Shown: positions 42,423-52,077 of the stretch, in pieces
Position numbering within the stretch: position 1 is the stretch's first letter
How the letters are laid out: every line of letters starts with the position of its first letter
Source: Coriobacteriia bacterium
GTDB lineage: Bacteria; Actinomycetota; Coriobacteriia; Anaerosomatales; Anaerosomataceae
Direction: 5' to 3'
Length of the DNA: 64,000 nucleotides
Assembly (NCBI GenBank): GCA_030652115.1
Contig: JAUSBK010000007.1
Location: 124,001-188,000, forward strand
Made by a program: the position numbers and the translations under genes
The notes under the pieces: generated by a model
Told to the model about the DNA's origin: nothing
The model's database searches: none
What the model saw: only the letters and a program-made list of their open reading frames with translations

Positions 42423-42462
42423 TTGCACTTCGATGCAAACAGGCACAAACTAATGCCTTAGT
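42423..42462 (+). promoter_or_regulatory. inverted repeats upstream of the opp operon
   Basis: Two palindromes lie in the 212-base leader of oppA: TTGCA-N6-TGCAA (42423-42438) and ACTAA-TGCC-TTAGT (42449-42462). The first overlaps a possible -35 (TTGCAC). They may be operators for an unlinked regulator; no regulator gene is adjacent. Confidence 0.4.
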
Positions 42463-42607
42463 TAAGCGGAGCAGCCGCGGCCGGCGCAGTGATTCCGGCT
42501 GCCTTGAAGGCCGCTCGAGCCGCCGTAGGGAGGGATGTGCGAGGCGAGATGCTGTTCTGAGTTGATGGCACGCACATAGCCACGTAATTTCGGAGGGAGG
42601 CTTCACT

Positions 42608-44272
42608 TTGTCTGAGCGAATCCGCAAGGGTATGGCCATGATGCTGGTGTTCGCGCTCGCCGTCACGATGCTGACGGTCGGGGGTTGCGACACCGGTGAC
42701 GGTGAAGGCGGAGAGACTGATTCCGACATCACCAAGGGTGGCACGTTCAACTTCTACATCAGTGAGCCGGCGTTCATCGACCCGGTCAACCTTCAGGAGT
42801 CCGAGGGTACGCAGGTTGGGCAGGCCGTCTTCGACAGCCTCGTCGCCTTCGACCCGATCACCTCTGAGGTGAAGCCGGCTGCCGCCGAGCGCTGGGAAGC
42901 CAACGACGACGCAACCGTCTGGACCTTCTACCTCGTTGAGGGCGCGAAGTTCCACGACGGCACCGATGTGACCGCTGACTCATTCAAGTTCGCATGGGAG
43001 CGCATCTGCAATCCCGAGAACGAGTCTGAGGTTGCGTACCACCTTGGCGTGGTCAAGGGCTACGACGAGATGCAGGACGCCAGCGCTACCGAGCTCGAGG
43101 GTGTCAAGGTCATCGACGACTACACGCTTGAGGTCACCCTGCAGTACGGTTTCGCCGACTTCGAGTATGTCGTCGGTCACCCGGCACTCGCGCCGGTCTC
43201 CCAGGAGGCCGTCGAGGCCGATCCTGAGGGCTTCTCCGAGATGCCTATCGGCAACGGTCCGTTCAAGATGGCCGAGCCGTGGGCGCACGACCAGTACATC
43301 AAGATCGTGAAGAATGATGAGTACTACAGCGACGTGCCGAACATCGACGGCGTGGACTTCAAGATCTTGGCCGATCAGGACACCGCATGGCTCGAGTTCG
43401 AGGCCGGGAACCTGGACTTCACCCAGATCACGCCTGGTCGTATACAGACCACGGTCGATACGTACGGCGAGAGCCCTGACGGCTACACTCTGAACCCGGG
43501 CGAGCAGGTCAGCCTCGGTGCCGAGCAGGCCATCTACTACCTGCTCATCAACAACACCGATCCTGCTCTGACCGACCCGGAAGTCCGCGCCGCGCTGTCG
43601 CTGGCGATCGATCGCCAGGACATCTGCGACAAGGTCTTCGAGGGCACCCGCGAGCCTGCAACGGGCATCGTCCCGCCGGGCATCGTCGGCCACAAGGCCG
43701 ATGCGTTCCAGTACGCCAAGTACGATGTCGAGGCCGCCAAGGAGATGCTCGCCGACGCCGGTTTCCCGAATGGGGAAGGCTTCCCGACGATCACCCTCGA
43801 GTACAACACCGGCTCCGGTCATGAGGACATCCTCCTGCTCGTCCAGGAGGACCTTAAGGCCATCGGTGTCAACGGCGAACTCGTCGGCTCCGAGTGGGCA
43901 CAGTACCTCGACAAGGTGGGTGCCGCCGACTACCAGGTCGGTCGCCTCGGCTGGATCGCGGACTACCCGATCATGGACAACTTCCTGTATCCGCTCTTCA
44001 AGACCGGCAGCAGCGACAACTACTCGTTCTACGCGAACGACGAAGTCGACAGCATGCTGGATGAGGCCCGCGAGACCGTCGACGCTGACGAGCGCGTGGC
44101 AATCTACCAGGACGTCGAGAAGATCGTCGGCGACGCGTCTGCCGTCATCCCGATGTTCTACTATCGCCACACCCGCGTTGCGTCTGACCGCGTGAACGAC
44201 GGCGTGTACAGCGCCAATGGTCTGTTCACGTTCGATACGGTCTGGCTGTCGGGCGAGGCGGAAGCCGAGTAG
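42608..44272 (+). CDS. oppA: oligopeptide ABC transporter substrate-binding lipoprotein
   Basis: A 554-residue SBP_bac_5 (OppA/DppA-type) protein. N-terminal signal with lipobox MLTVGGC (Cys near residue 28), so it is a lipoprotein. Family signatures include KPAAAERWEANDDATVWTF and FHDGTDVTADSFKFAWERI. TTG start with GGAGGGAGG eight bases upstream. First gene of a five-gene peptide importer. Confidence 0.92.
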   Translation: MSERIRKGMAMMLVFALAVTMLTVGGCDTGDGEGGETDSDITKGGTFNFYISEPAFIDPVNLQESEGTQVGQAVFDSLVAFDPITSEVKPAAAERWEANDDATVWTFYLVEGAKFHDGTDVTADSFKFAWERICNPENESEVAYHLGVVKGYDEMQDASATELEGVKVIDDYTLEVTLQYGFADFEYVVGHPALAPVSQEAVEADPEGFSEMPIGNGPFKMAEPWAHDQYIKIVKNDEYYSDVPNIDGVDFKILADQDTAWLEFEAGNLDFTQITPGRIQTTVDTYGESPDGYTLNPGEQVSLGAEQAIYYLLINNTDPALTDPEVRAALSLAIDRQDICDKVFEGTREPATGIVPPGIVGHKADAFQYAKYDVEAAKEMLADAGFPNGEGFPTITLEYNTGSGHEDILLLVQEDLKAIGVNGELVGSEWAQYLDKVGAADYQVGRLGWIADYPIMDNFLYPLFKTGSSDNYSFYANDEVDSMLDEARETVDADERVAIYQDVEKIVGDASAVIPMFYYRHTRVASDRVNDGVYSANGLFTFDTVWLSGEAEAE

Positions 44273-44306
44273 GCACAGCCTAAGCACAACCAGCAAACGG
44301 CCGAAC

Positions 44307-44340
44307 GTGTGCCGGGACACCCCCGGGTGTCCCGGCACAC
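44307..44340 (+). promoter_or_regulatory. long perfect hairpin between oppA and oppB
   Basis: A 15-pair perfect stem (44307-44321 with 44326-44340) closed by a CCCG loop, without a following T tract. Intercistronic hairpins like this protect the upstream mRNA from 3' exonucleases or partly terminate, giving more binding protein than permease. Position 48 bases before oppB fits that. Confidence 0.75.
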
Positions 44341-44388
44341 GAGCCTCTACCCGGCTGACTCCGAGCCGCTCCTAGGAAGACTGAATCC

Positions 44389-45360
44389 ATGGTCAAGTAC
44401 GTCGCACGACGCATTCTTCAGATGATCCCTGTGTTCCTCGGGGTCACACTGATCCTCTTCGCGCTTCGGATCCCGGGCTTCCTTCCGGGCGATCCGATCC
44501 AGCTCATCGTGGGCGAGAAGACGCTCACCCCGGCGCTCAGGGCGCAGATCGAGGAGAGAAACCACCTGGACGAACCGATCTACTCGCAGTACGCCTGGTA
44601 CGTGAGCGGGATCGTCCAGGGCGACTTCGGTGAGTCGTATCAGAAGAGCCGCCCGGTCCGCGACATCCTGTTCGACAAGTTCCCGAACACCTTCAGGCTT
44701 GCGTTCGCTGCGATTCTCGTCGAAATCGTGATCGGCATCAGTGCCGGCATCCTCTCGGCGGTGAAGCAGTACTCGTTCTGGGACGTCTTAGTGACGCTAT
44801 CGACGTCCATCCTGGTGTCGGTCCCTGTCTTCTGGCTCGGCTTGCTGCTGCAGATGTTCTTCGGCATCATGCTCAAGCAGTGGACCGGAGGGGCGTTGTA
44901 CCTGCCGATGTCCGGCATGGGCAATCCGCCCGACTTCATGCACCTCATCCTTCCAGCGATTACTCTGGCATCCGTTTCGACAGCCTACGTGGCGCGGATC
45001 ATGCGCTCGCAGATGCTCGAGGCGATGGGCCAAGACTATATCCGTACGGCGATGGCCAAGGGCCTTACGGAGCGCGCGGTCGTCTTCAAGCACGCGCTCA
45101 AGAACGCGCTGATCCCGGTTGTGACATACGTCGGCATCGACCTGGGCGCTCTCATGGGTGGCGCCATCCTCACCGAGAGCGTGTTCTCATGGCCCGGTGT
45201 CGGCCGCGAGATCTTCCTCGCGGTGATGCAGCGTGACTGGCCGGTCGTGATGGGCGGCGTCATTATCGTTGTGCTCATCGTCATGTTCGTGAACCTGCTC
45301 GTGGACATCAGCTATGCGGTTCTGGATCCGCGGATCCGCTACGGAGGTGCTGCCGAATGA
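44389..45360 (+). CDS. oppB: oligopeptide ABC transporter permease OppB
   Basis: A 323-residue inner-membrane permease with six helices. N-terminal RILQMIPVFLGVTLILFALRIPGFLPGDP is the OppB/DppB signature, and the EAA loop EAMGQDYIRTAMAKGLTERAVVFKHALKNALIPV is intact. Overlaps oppC by four bases. Confidence 0.93.
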   Translation: MVKYVARRILQMIPVFLGVTLILFALRIPGFLPGDPIQLIVGEKTLTPALRAQIEERNHLDEPIYSQYAWYVSGIVQGDFGESYQKSRPVRDILFDKFPNTFRLAFAAILVEIVIGISAGILSAVKQYSFWDVLVTLSTSILVSVPVFWLGLLLQMFFGIMLKQWTGGALYLPMSGMGNPPDFMHLILPAITLASVSTAYVARIMRSQMLEAMGQDYIRTAMAKGLTERAVVFKHALKNALIPVVTYVGIDLGALMGGAILTESVFSWPGVGREIFLAVMQRDWPVVMGGVIIVVLIVMFVNLLVDISYAVLDPRIRYGGAAE

Positions 45361-46340
45361 GTAAGCGCACCGATCGTCGCGCACAGCATGAGCCGCAGAC
45401 CACTCCGCTCGACGTCGAGGGCCACGAGGTCAGAGACGAGATCGTTCGGACACCGGTCATGCCGGGCGTCGGCGATCTGGCGCAGCGACCGGAGAGAACG
45501 CTATGGGGCGATGCGTGGACGCGGCTCCGCAAGAACAAGCTCGCCATCGTTGGCCTGGTCTGGATCGCCATCATCGTGATACTCACGCTTTCGGCCGATC
45601 TCTGGGTGCCGAAGTTCTTCGCGTCACCCATCTCCACCGAGGCCAGCAGCCTCGAGCCGCCTTCGGCAGCGCATCCCTTCGGCACGGACCGCATCGGCCG
45701 TGACGTCTTCGCGCGGGTCGTCTACGGTGCGAGGGTGTCGCTCGCGGTCGGTGTTCTCGCGGTCGGCATATCGCTCGTGCTCGGTCTGATCATGGGGGCG
45801 CTCTCCGGCTACTACGGCGGCTGGCTTGATGCGTTCATCATGCGCACGGCGGATATCTTCTTCGCGTTTCCTTACATGCTCTTCGCGATCGCGCTGCTCG
45901 CGGTTCTCGGGCGGGGGTATCAGAACGTCTTCATCGCTATCGGTATCCTCGGCTGGCCATCGATCGCGCGTGTGTTCCGCAGCTCGATCTTGTCGGTGAA
46001 AGAGACCGAATACGTCGACGCTGCCCGTGCGATGGGTGCCTCGGACGGCCGCATCATCTTCCGGCACATCATGCCCAACGCGATCGCTCCGATCATCGTG
46101 TACGGCACGATGAGCATCGGTGGTGCGATCATCACCGAGGCAGCGCTGTCGTACCTCGGTATGGGCGTTCAGGCGCCGACGCCGTCGTGGGGCGGCATGC
46201 TTTCCGATGCGAAGGCCCTGATGGTGCCGGCTCCGTGGCTCACCCTCTGGCCGGGCTTCGCGATCCTGACCACCGTGCTCGCGTTCGTGCTCATGGGCGA
46301 CGGACTCCGCGACGCGCTCGATGTGAAGATGAAGGACTGA
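45357..46340 (+). CDS. oppC: oligopeptide ABC transporter permease OppC
   Basis: A 327-residue permease with the OppC N-terminal motif (LWGDAWTRLRKNKLAIVGLVW), the HPFGTDRIGRDVFARVVYGAR segment, and EAA loop EYVDAARAMGASDGRIIFRHIMPNAIAPI. A longer than usual charged cytoplasmic N-terminus (about 45 residues) precedes the first helix. Confidence 0.93.
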   Translation: MSKRTDRRAQHEPQTTPLDVEGHEVRDEIVRTPVMPGVGDLAQRPERTLWGDAWTRLRKNKLAIVGLVWIAIIVILTLSADLWVPKFFASPISTEASSLEPPSAAHPFGTDRIGRDVFARVVYGARVSLAVGVLAVGISLVLGLIMGALSGYYGGWLDAFIMRTADIFFAFPYMLFAIALLAVLGRGYQNVFIAIGILGWPSIARVFRSSILSVKETEYVDAARAMGASDGRIIFRHIMPNAIAPIIVYGTMSIGGAIITEAALSYLGMGVQAPTPSWGGMLSDAKALMVPAPWLTLWPGFAILTTVLAFVLMGDGLRDALDVKMKD

Positions 46341-46341
46341 C

Positions 46342-47360
<1,019 letters not shown>

Positions 47361-47361
<1 letters not shown>

Positions 47362-48404
47362 TGGGCGACCTGCTGCGTGTCGAGAACCTCGTGAAGTACT
47401 TCCCGGTCGAGCAGGGCCTGATCGCATCCAAGCTCAGCAAGAAGGTGCACGCGGTCGACGGCGTCTCGTTCACCGTTAGAAGTGGTGAGACGCTCGGACT
47501 TGTGGGTGAGTCCGGTTGCGGCAAATCCACCACCGGCCGGTGCCTCATCCGGCTTCTCGAGCCCACCTCGGGCTCCGTCGAGTTCGACGGTGCCGATGTG
47601 CTCGCGCTCAAGGGCAAGGACCTCCAGGCGTTCCGCCGCGAGGTGCAGTTCATCTTCCAGGACCCCTACGCGTCGCTCAACCCGCGCATGACCATCAGCG
47701 AGATCGTCACTGAGCCGCTCTCAGTACACAAGCTGGGCACACCGGTCGAGCGCCGGCAGCGCGCCAAGGAGCTTCTCGACGTGGTCGGCCTCAACCCCGA
47801 GCACATCAACCGCTATCCCCACGAGTTCTCGGGCGGACAGCGCCAGCGCATTGGCATCGCGCGATCGCTCGCCCTCAAGCCCCGGCTCGTGATCTGCGAT
47901 GAGCCCGTTTCGGCGCTCGACGTGTCGATCCAGGCGCAGGTCATCAACCTCCTCGATGAACTGCAGGACGAGTTCGGTCTCACGTACGTGTTCATCGCGC
48001 ACGACCTCTCGGTCGTCCGGCATATCTCGGACCGTGTCGCGGTCATGTACCTGGGCAAGATCGTCGAGACGGGCGGATGGCAGGGTCTGTACGATGCCCC
48101 GCATCACCCGTACACGCACTCACTTCTGTCGGCAGTGCCGGTCCCCGATCCCGACAAGCAGCGCGCGCGCCAGAGGATCATCCTTCAGGGCGACGTGCCG
48201 AGCCCGATCGACCCGCCCACCGGGTGCCGGTTCCACACTCGGTGCCCCATCGCCCAGGAGATCTGCGGCGTTGAAGAACCTCTGCTCCGTGAGCTGGGCG
48301 CAGACCATCAGGTGGCGTGTCACTTCGCGAAGCCGTTCCCCATACCCGAGGGCGTGAGCGCGTCGGTCGTAGCGGGCACGGGGGATGTGACCGAACCGCT
48401 CTAG
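47361..48404 (+). CDS. oppF: oligopeptide ABC transporter ATPase OppF
   Basis: A 347-residue ATPase: Walker [14 protein letters not shown], signature [17 protein letters not shown], Walker [16 protein letters not shown], and the C-terminal cluster [14 protein letters not shown]. The N-terminal [23 protein letters not shown] is OppF-like. The ATG at 47361 overlaps the oppD stop. It is the last core gene before the tRNA-associated island. Confidence 0.94.
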
Positions 48405-48461
48405 GCACCGGCTGAAGCACTTTGCTATACTCTCGTTCGCTGTCCCGAGGGACGGCGCTTT

Positions 48462-48547
48462 GTCCGAGTGGCGGAATGGCAGACGCGCTAGGTTGAGGGC
48501 CTAGTGTCCGCAAGGACGTGCGAGTTCAACTCTCGCCTCGGACACCA
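48462..48547 (+). tRNA. tRNA-Leu (anticodon GAG)
   Basis: An 86-base class II tRNA. The acceptor GTCCGAG pairs with CTCGGAC, then the A73 discriminator and an encoded CCA. The anticodon stem CTAGG/CCTAG encloses TTGAGGG with GAG at 48495-48497. A long variable arm (GTGTCCGCAAGGACGT) and T-arm GCGAG-TTCAACT-CTCGC follow. A TATACT hexamer (48426-48431) is its likely -10. It is the left landmark of the accessory island. Confidence 0.96.
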
Positions 48548-48551
48548 GCAA

Positions 48552-48627
48552 TGACCAGCGGCTTCTCCCGAAGGGGAGGGGCCGCTGTTGCTGTGTCGGG
48601 GGCGGCGTCTAATGTAACGTCTAATGT
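48552..48627 (+). repeat. tRNA 3' flank: terminator hairpin plus paired 10-mers (repeat A, arm-type sites)
   Basis: A 13-pair stem (48557-48569 with 48574-48586) just after the tRNA is its probable terminator. At 48606-48615 and 48618-48627 the 10-mer CGTCTAATGT occurs twice, separated by AA. The same 54-base block followed by a different N10-AA-N10 pair is found at 52388-52463. Paired 10-base direct repeats beside a tRNA resemble integrase arm-type binding sites (inference). Confidence 0.7.
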
Positions 48628-48750
48628 GAGTGCTCGACTACCGCATGGAGAGCGAGCAGGTCCATGTCCGGCGACCCGGACCCGAGGAGTAGTGTCGTGG
48701 CAATTGAGTATCATTGGCTTTGGTCCGCCAAGCACGATTTGGGGTGACGA

Positions 48751-49593
48751 ATGGGCGAGCGCTATGACTCTTACGGGTACGACCGAGATGGCTATGGCCC
48801 AGACGGTTACAACTCTCACGGCTACGACCGCGATGGCTTTGGCCCCAACGGTCGAGACTCCGAAGACTACGATCGCAATGGGTACGACTGGGAGGGCTAC
48901 AACCGGGAGGGCTACAACCGCAAGGGCTACAACCGCAAGGGCTACGACCGCGATGGTTACGACAATGAGGACTATGACGCCGAGGGCTACGATCGTCGCG
49001 GCTTCGACCGTGAGGGCAAACACGCTGAAACGGCAACGCCCTATGACCCAGATGGCTATGACCGTAACGGCTATGACATCAATGGCTTTGATGAGTTCGA
49101 CAACGACGAAGAGGGATTCGATCCTGACGGCTTCGATCAGGCGGGATACGACGCCGAGGGATTCGACCAGCTAGGTTTCGATCGTCAGGGCATCAACAAG
49201 GAGACAGGGAGTCCGTTCGACAGATGGGGACTCGACCGTCAAAGGATGGATCGTGGCGGCTACAACCAAGAAGGGTGGGACGCGCGAGGATTCAATCGGC
49301 AGGGAGTGCATAGACTGACTTCGACAGATCGCGACCCAGAGGGCTACGATCGCCACGGGCTGGACGAGTCTGGCAACGACCGCGAGGGCTATGATCGCGA
49401 TGGCTACGACTCGGACGGGCTGGACCGAGGCGGCTTCGACAAGACGGGGTTCAACACCCAAGCAATCCACAGGGATACTGGGACCTTGTGGGACACTGGC
49501 GGTCGCGATCGCGACGGCTACGACGCAAAGGGCCTAGACCGCGATGGCTACGATCGACGCGGCTTTGATGTGAACGGCCAAACGCGGAACTAG
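48751..49593 (+). CDS. acidic GYDxx pentapeptide-repeat protein, function unknown
   Basis: A 280-residue soluble protein built almost wholly from 5-residue units of the form G-[YF]-[DN]-x-x (for example GYDRD, GFDPD, GYNRE), more than thirty of them. Four 13-residue spacers of similar design interrupt the array (GKHAETATPYDPD, GINKETGSPFDRW, GVHRLTSTDRDPE, AIHRDTGTLWDTG), making blocks of about five to fifteen units. There is no signal peptide, membrane helix or cysteine. ATG with GGGGTGA upstream. I know of no function for this repeat; it is unrelated to RTX or classic A(D/N)LxX pentapeptides. Confidence 0.8.
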   Translation: MGERYDSYGYDRDGYGPDGYNSHGYDRDGFGPNGRDSEDYDRNGYDWEGYNREGYNRKGYNRKGYDRDGYDNEDYDAEGYDRRGFDREGKHAETATPYDPDGYDRNGYDINGFDEFDNDEEGFDPDGFDQAGYDAEGFDQLGFDRQGINKETGSPFDRWGLDRQRMDRGGYNQEGWDARGFNRQGVHRLTSTDRDPEGYDRHGLDESGNDREGYDRDGYDSDGLDRGGFDKTGFNTQAIHRDTGTLWDTGGRDRDGYDAKGLDRDGYDRRGFDVNGQTRN

Positions 49594-49739
49594 ACGGGCA
49601 AAGCCCTCAGAACGGCACTCGCAATGCGAGCGCTCGTTGGTCTACCAACTGAGCATGGCCGCCGTTTCACGGTGGTTATACGGTGGACGGACGTAAGGGA
49701 TCTCCTCACAAGAAATGAGTGCATTGCCGTGCCTGTGAC
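49594..49739 (+). repeat. non-coding repeat B (first copy)
   Basis: This gene-free stretch after the pentapeptide gene matches 52257-52375 in ordered blocks: GGGCAAAGCCCTC-GAAC-GCACTCGC, then CGGTGGT..ACGGTGG, then AGGGAT-C-ACAAGAAATG and GCCGTGCC. Within it, a hairpin (GCTC..TTGGT-CT-ACCAA..GAGC, about 49632-49654) is specific to this copy. I see no gene between 49594 and 49834. Confidence 0.65.
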
Positions 49740-49834
49740 ATGCCAACGCTCGGTCTGCGGTATGGTGTCATGCAGGCTGCAGAATCGCTGTTTGCCGCAT
49801 TGAGTATTCGCGGGGCATCCACAGGGAGCTGATA

Positions 49835-50383
49835 ATGACCGACAAGATCAGAGCTCGTCTCTCCTTTCTGCTGTATGCATCGATGTTTGTCCTACCGGGT
49901 GCGAGTCTCGCCATCGGCTGGATTGGCTGGGGCTTTCGGACAGGCGTTGTCGCCGCACTCATTACATTCGTGATCTGCTTTCTCCTGGCGGGAGTTCTCC
50001 TGGCGACAGTCAAGGACCTATCTTGGATTGCCGTCGGGTTGCCTTTCGCCCTTGGCATGACGTACGCCGCCCTGCCCAACTTCATTCCAACTCCGTTTGA
50101 CAACACCGCAATGGCGACTGCGGGTGCCCTGATGACATTTGGCCTGTGGGTTAGAAAGCAGCCGGATACTCCCAAGTGGATAGTCTTCCCACTGCTAGTT
50201 TCTGCTCTCTACACACTGGTGGGTGGTTTCATCGCCGGTCCCGTGGACGAGCTGATAGTTGGTGCTATCAGCTTCTACACATCCCGCCATGTTGCCGCGA
50301 AACAACTACCGCCCAGCAGTGAACCTCAGGCAATAGACGCTGATGAGTACATAGCGGCAGAGTATGTCGCTCAGGAGGACTAA
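49835..50383 (+). CDS. island membrane protein, function unknown
   Basis: A 182-residue protein with about five membrane helices (residues 9-30, 35-60, 65-82, 87-105 and 117-140) and an acidic cytoplasmic tail (about 150-182). ATG with GGAGCT upstream. It lies 91 bases before the DUF262 gene; whether it belongs to that module is not clear. No family recognised. Confidence 0.65.
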   Translation: MTDKIRARLSFLLYASMFVLPGASLAIGWIGWGFRTGVVAALITFVICFLLAGVLLATVKDLSWIAVGLPFALGMTYAALPNFIPTPFDNTAMATAGALMTFGLWVRKQPDTPKWIVFPLLVSALYTLVGGFIAGPVDELIVGAISFYTSRHVAAKQLPPSSEPQAIDADEYIAAEYVAQED

Positions 50384-50474
50384 AGAGTCGGAAGCGCCGG
50401 ACGTTAGAGCGAGCACAGCAGTATGGGTTAGAGTTGTGCAGTCAGCATCTGGGGGACTGGAGGGAGATCCACGT

Positions 50475-51557
50475 ATGGTAGACGCGGTTGACGACACCGA
50501 GCTCGAAGTAGAGGTCGAGGAGGAAGAGGAAGCGCCCGCGCAGACCTACGATATCGCGACGTATCCTTCGGACTTCACACTCAAGGGCATCGCACAGATG
50601 TGGGACGACGAAGAGATCACGATTCCCGATTACCAAAGGGAGTTCGTCTGGACCATACAGCAGTCCTCACTGCTGATTGACTCATTCTTGAGCGGTCTGC
50701 CGGTTCCCCCGGTCTTCTTCTACATCGACGACCAGAATCGCAACCTCGTGATTGACGGGCAGCAGCGCATCATGAGCGTGATCTTCTATCTCAGCGGCTA
50801 CTTCGGCCAAGAGGATGCTCGGGGCAAGCGCCAGACCTTCAGGCTGAAGGGGTTGTCTGACAAGGCACCTTGGGCGAACAAGAAGTTCACTGAGCTGGGC
50901 GACGTTGACCAGCGTCGGCTTCGCGGTGCCGTGCTTCGAGCCGTCAACATCAGGCAGCTCAAACCAATCGACGGCGACACGAGTGCGTATCACATCTTCG
51001 AGCGGCTCAACACCGGCGGGACGCCGCTCAAGAGCCAGGAGATTCGAAACGTCGTCTTTCGCGGCGATTTCAATAACATGCTCAAGCAGTTCAACCTTGA
51101 CCCGAACTGGCGTCTAGTCATTGGAAAGGCGGTCAAGGACAAGCACCAGAAGGACGTCGAGCTTCTCTTGCGCGTCTTCTCCCTGGTTGAGGATATCGAT
51201 GGATATGAGAAGCCGCTCGTACGCTTCCTCAACATGGCGATGCGACAGAACCAGAACGGTGATACCCCCAAAGTCGCGCGCTTCTTCGATCGCTTCTCGC
51301 TCGTCACCGACATGGTTGCGGGTGAGTTGGGACAGAAGCCGTTCCATCTACGTGGCAAGCTGAACGTGTCCGCGCTCGATGCTGTTCTCAGCGTCTTGAT
51401 TGAGTACTACGACGATGTTGATCGGTCGAAGCTGGCGGACTGCTGGGAGTCGTTGAAGGGCGACACTGCATTCGACGAAGCGACGCGCTACAACACGACC
51501 GACACTGCGACGGTGCAGACTCGGGTCGCCCTGGTTCGCAAGTACCTATTGAGCTGA
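50475..51557 (+). CDS. DUF262 (GmrS/ParB-like) protein
   Basis: A 360-residue protein with an acidic start (residues 8-20), then the DUF262 domain: IPDYQREFVWTIQQSSLLIDSFL, PPVFFYIDD, and the ParB-like NTPase/nuclease motif DGQQR at 94-98; FERLNTGGTPLKSQEIRN follows. DUF262 is the nucleotide-dependent half of the GmrSD type IV restriction enzymes and of several uncharacterised defence pairs. The ATG at 50475 has GGAGGGAG upstream. The HEPN gene follows after five bases. There is no C-terminal DUF1524 HNH domain, so the partner may supply the nuclease. Confidence 0.88.
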   Translation: MVDAVDDTELEVEVEEEEEAPAQTYDIATYPSDFTLKGIAQMWDDEEITIPDYQREFVWTIQQSSLLIDSFLSGLPVPPVFFYIDDQNRNLVIDGQQRIMSVIFYLSGYFGQEDARGKRQTFRLKGLSDKAPWANKKFTELGDVDQRRLRGAVLRAVNIRQLKPIDGDTSAYHIFERLNTGGTPLKSQEIRNVVFRGDFNNMLKQFNLDPNWRLVIGKAVKDKHQKDVELLLRVFSLVEDIDGYEKPLVRFLNMAMRQNQNGDTPKVARFFDRFSLVTDMVAGELGQKPFHLRGKLNVSALDAVLSVLIEYYDDVDRSKLADCWESLKGDTAFDEATRYNTTDTATVQTRVALVRKYLLS

Positions 51558-51562
51558 CGCGG

Positions 51563-52069
51563 ATGTCGTACGAAGCGCACTTCGAGCATGCGGATGACGT
51601 TATGGCGCACCTTGCTGTCATCGTCCCTGAAATCCCGGATGCTGTCCTCCAGGCCAAGTACTCAGGCTTCGCTGCAGTTGCGGCTGTGACCGTATACGAG
51701 ATTGCCCTCAAGGACATCCTGTTTGAGTTTGCGGAGTCGCAGCATCCCTTGCTGGGGGTCTTTACACACAGCCAGTGGGATCGAATCAACGGACGAATCA
51801 GGCTCTGTCACATTAAGGACGACTACTTGGCGAGTTTCGGGGGCGACTATGTGGTCTGTTTCAGGGACGCTCTGGATGCCGCCACGACGAAGTACCTCGT
51901 CGAGCATGGCAGTGACATTGTCACCTCATACTCGAACCTCATTCTGTGGCGTCATGACTTCGTTCACCAGGCCAGGGTGTCTGCATCGGCAACGTTTGAG
52001 GACGTCAGGAAGTCCTACGAGGCTGGCAAGCGAGTTCTGGCGTGCGTTCACGAGGCACTGTACGCGTAG
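51563..52069 (+). CDS. HEPN-domain putative ribonuclease paired with DUF262
   Basis: A 168-residue, all-alpha protein with the HEPN catalytic motif R-x4-H: RHDFVH, Arg130 to His135. It resembles the MAE_28990/RiboL-PSP type HEPN proteins that are often neighbours of DUF262 genes (recalled association). HEPN proteins are usually RNases acting in toxin-antitoxin or abortive infection systems. It starts five bases after the DUF262 stop, and an attC-like site begins nine bases after its own stop. Confidence 0.8.
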   Translation: MSYEAHFEHADDVMAHLAVIVPEIPDAVLQAKYSGFAAVAAVTVYEIALKDILFEFAESQHPLLGVFTHSQWDRINGRIRLCHIKDDYLASFGGDYVVCFRDALDAATTKYLVEHGSDIVTSYSNLILWRHDFVHQARVSASATFEDVRKSYEAGKRVLACVHEALYA

Positions 52070-52077
52070 AATCGCTG

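Noticed and set aside
48751-49593. the GYDxx array as a CRISPR or pure DNA tandem repeat
   Set aside because: Units are 15 bases, vary freely at third codon positions and keep one reading frame, so it is a protein repeat, not a CRISPR array. I found no CRISPR array in the window.
49632-49665. tRNA-like D-arm (reverse complement reads GCTCAGTTGGTAGACC) in repeat B
   Set aside because: No acceptor, anticodon or T-arm can be built around it; the segment simply folds as a hairpin. Not called as a tRNA or tRNA remnant.
50403-50409. GTTAGAG upstream of the DUF262 gene as the left cassette junction
   Set aside because: The seventh base is not a pyrimidine as required by GTTRRRY and no stem precedes it; kept only as a remark.
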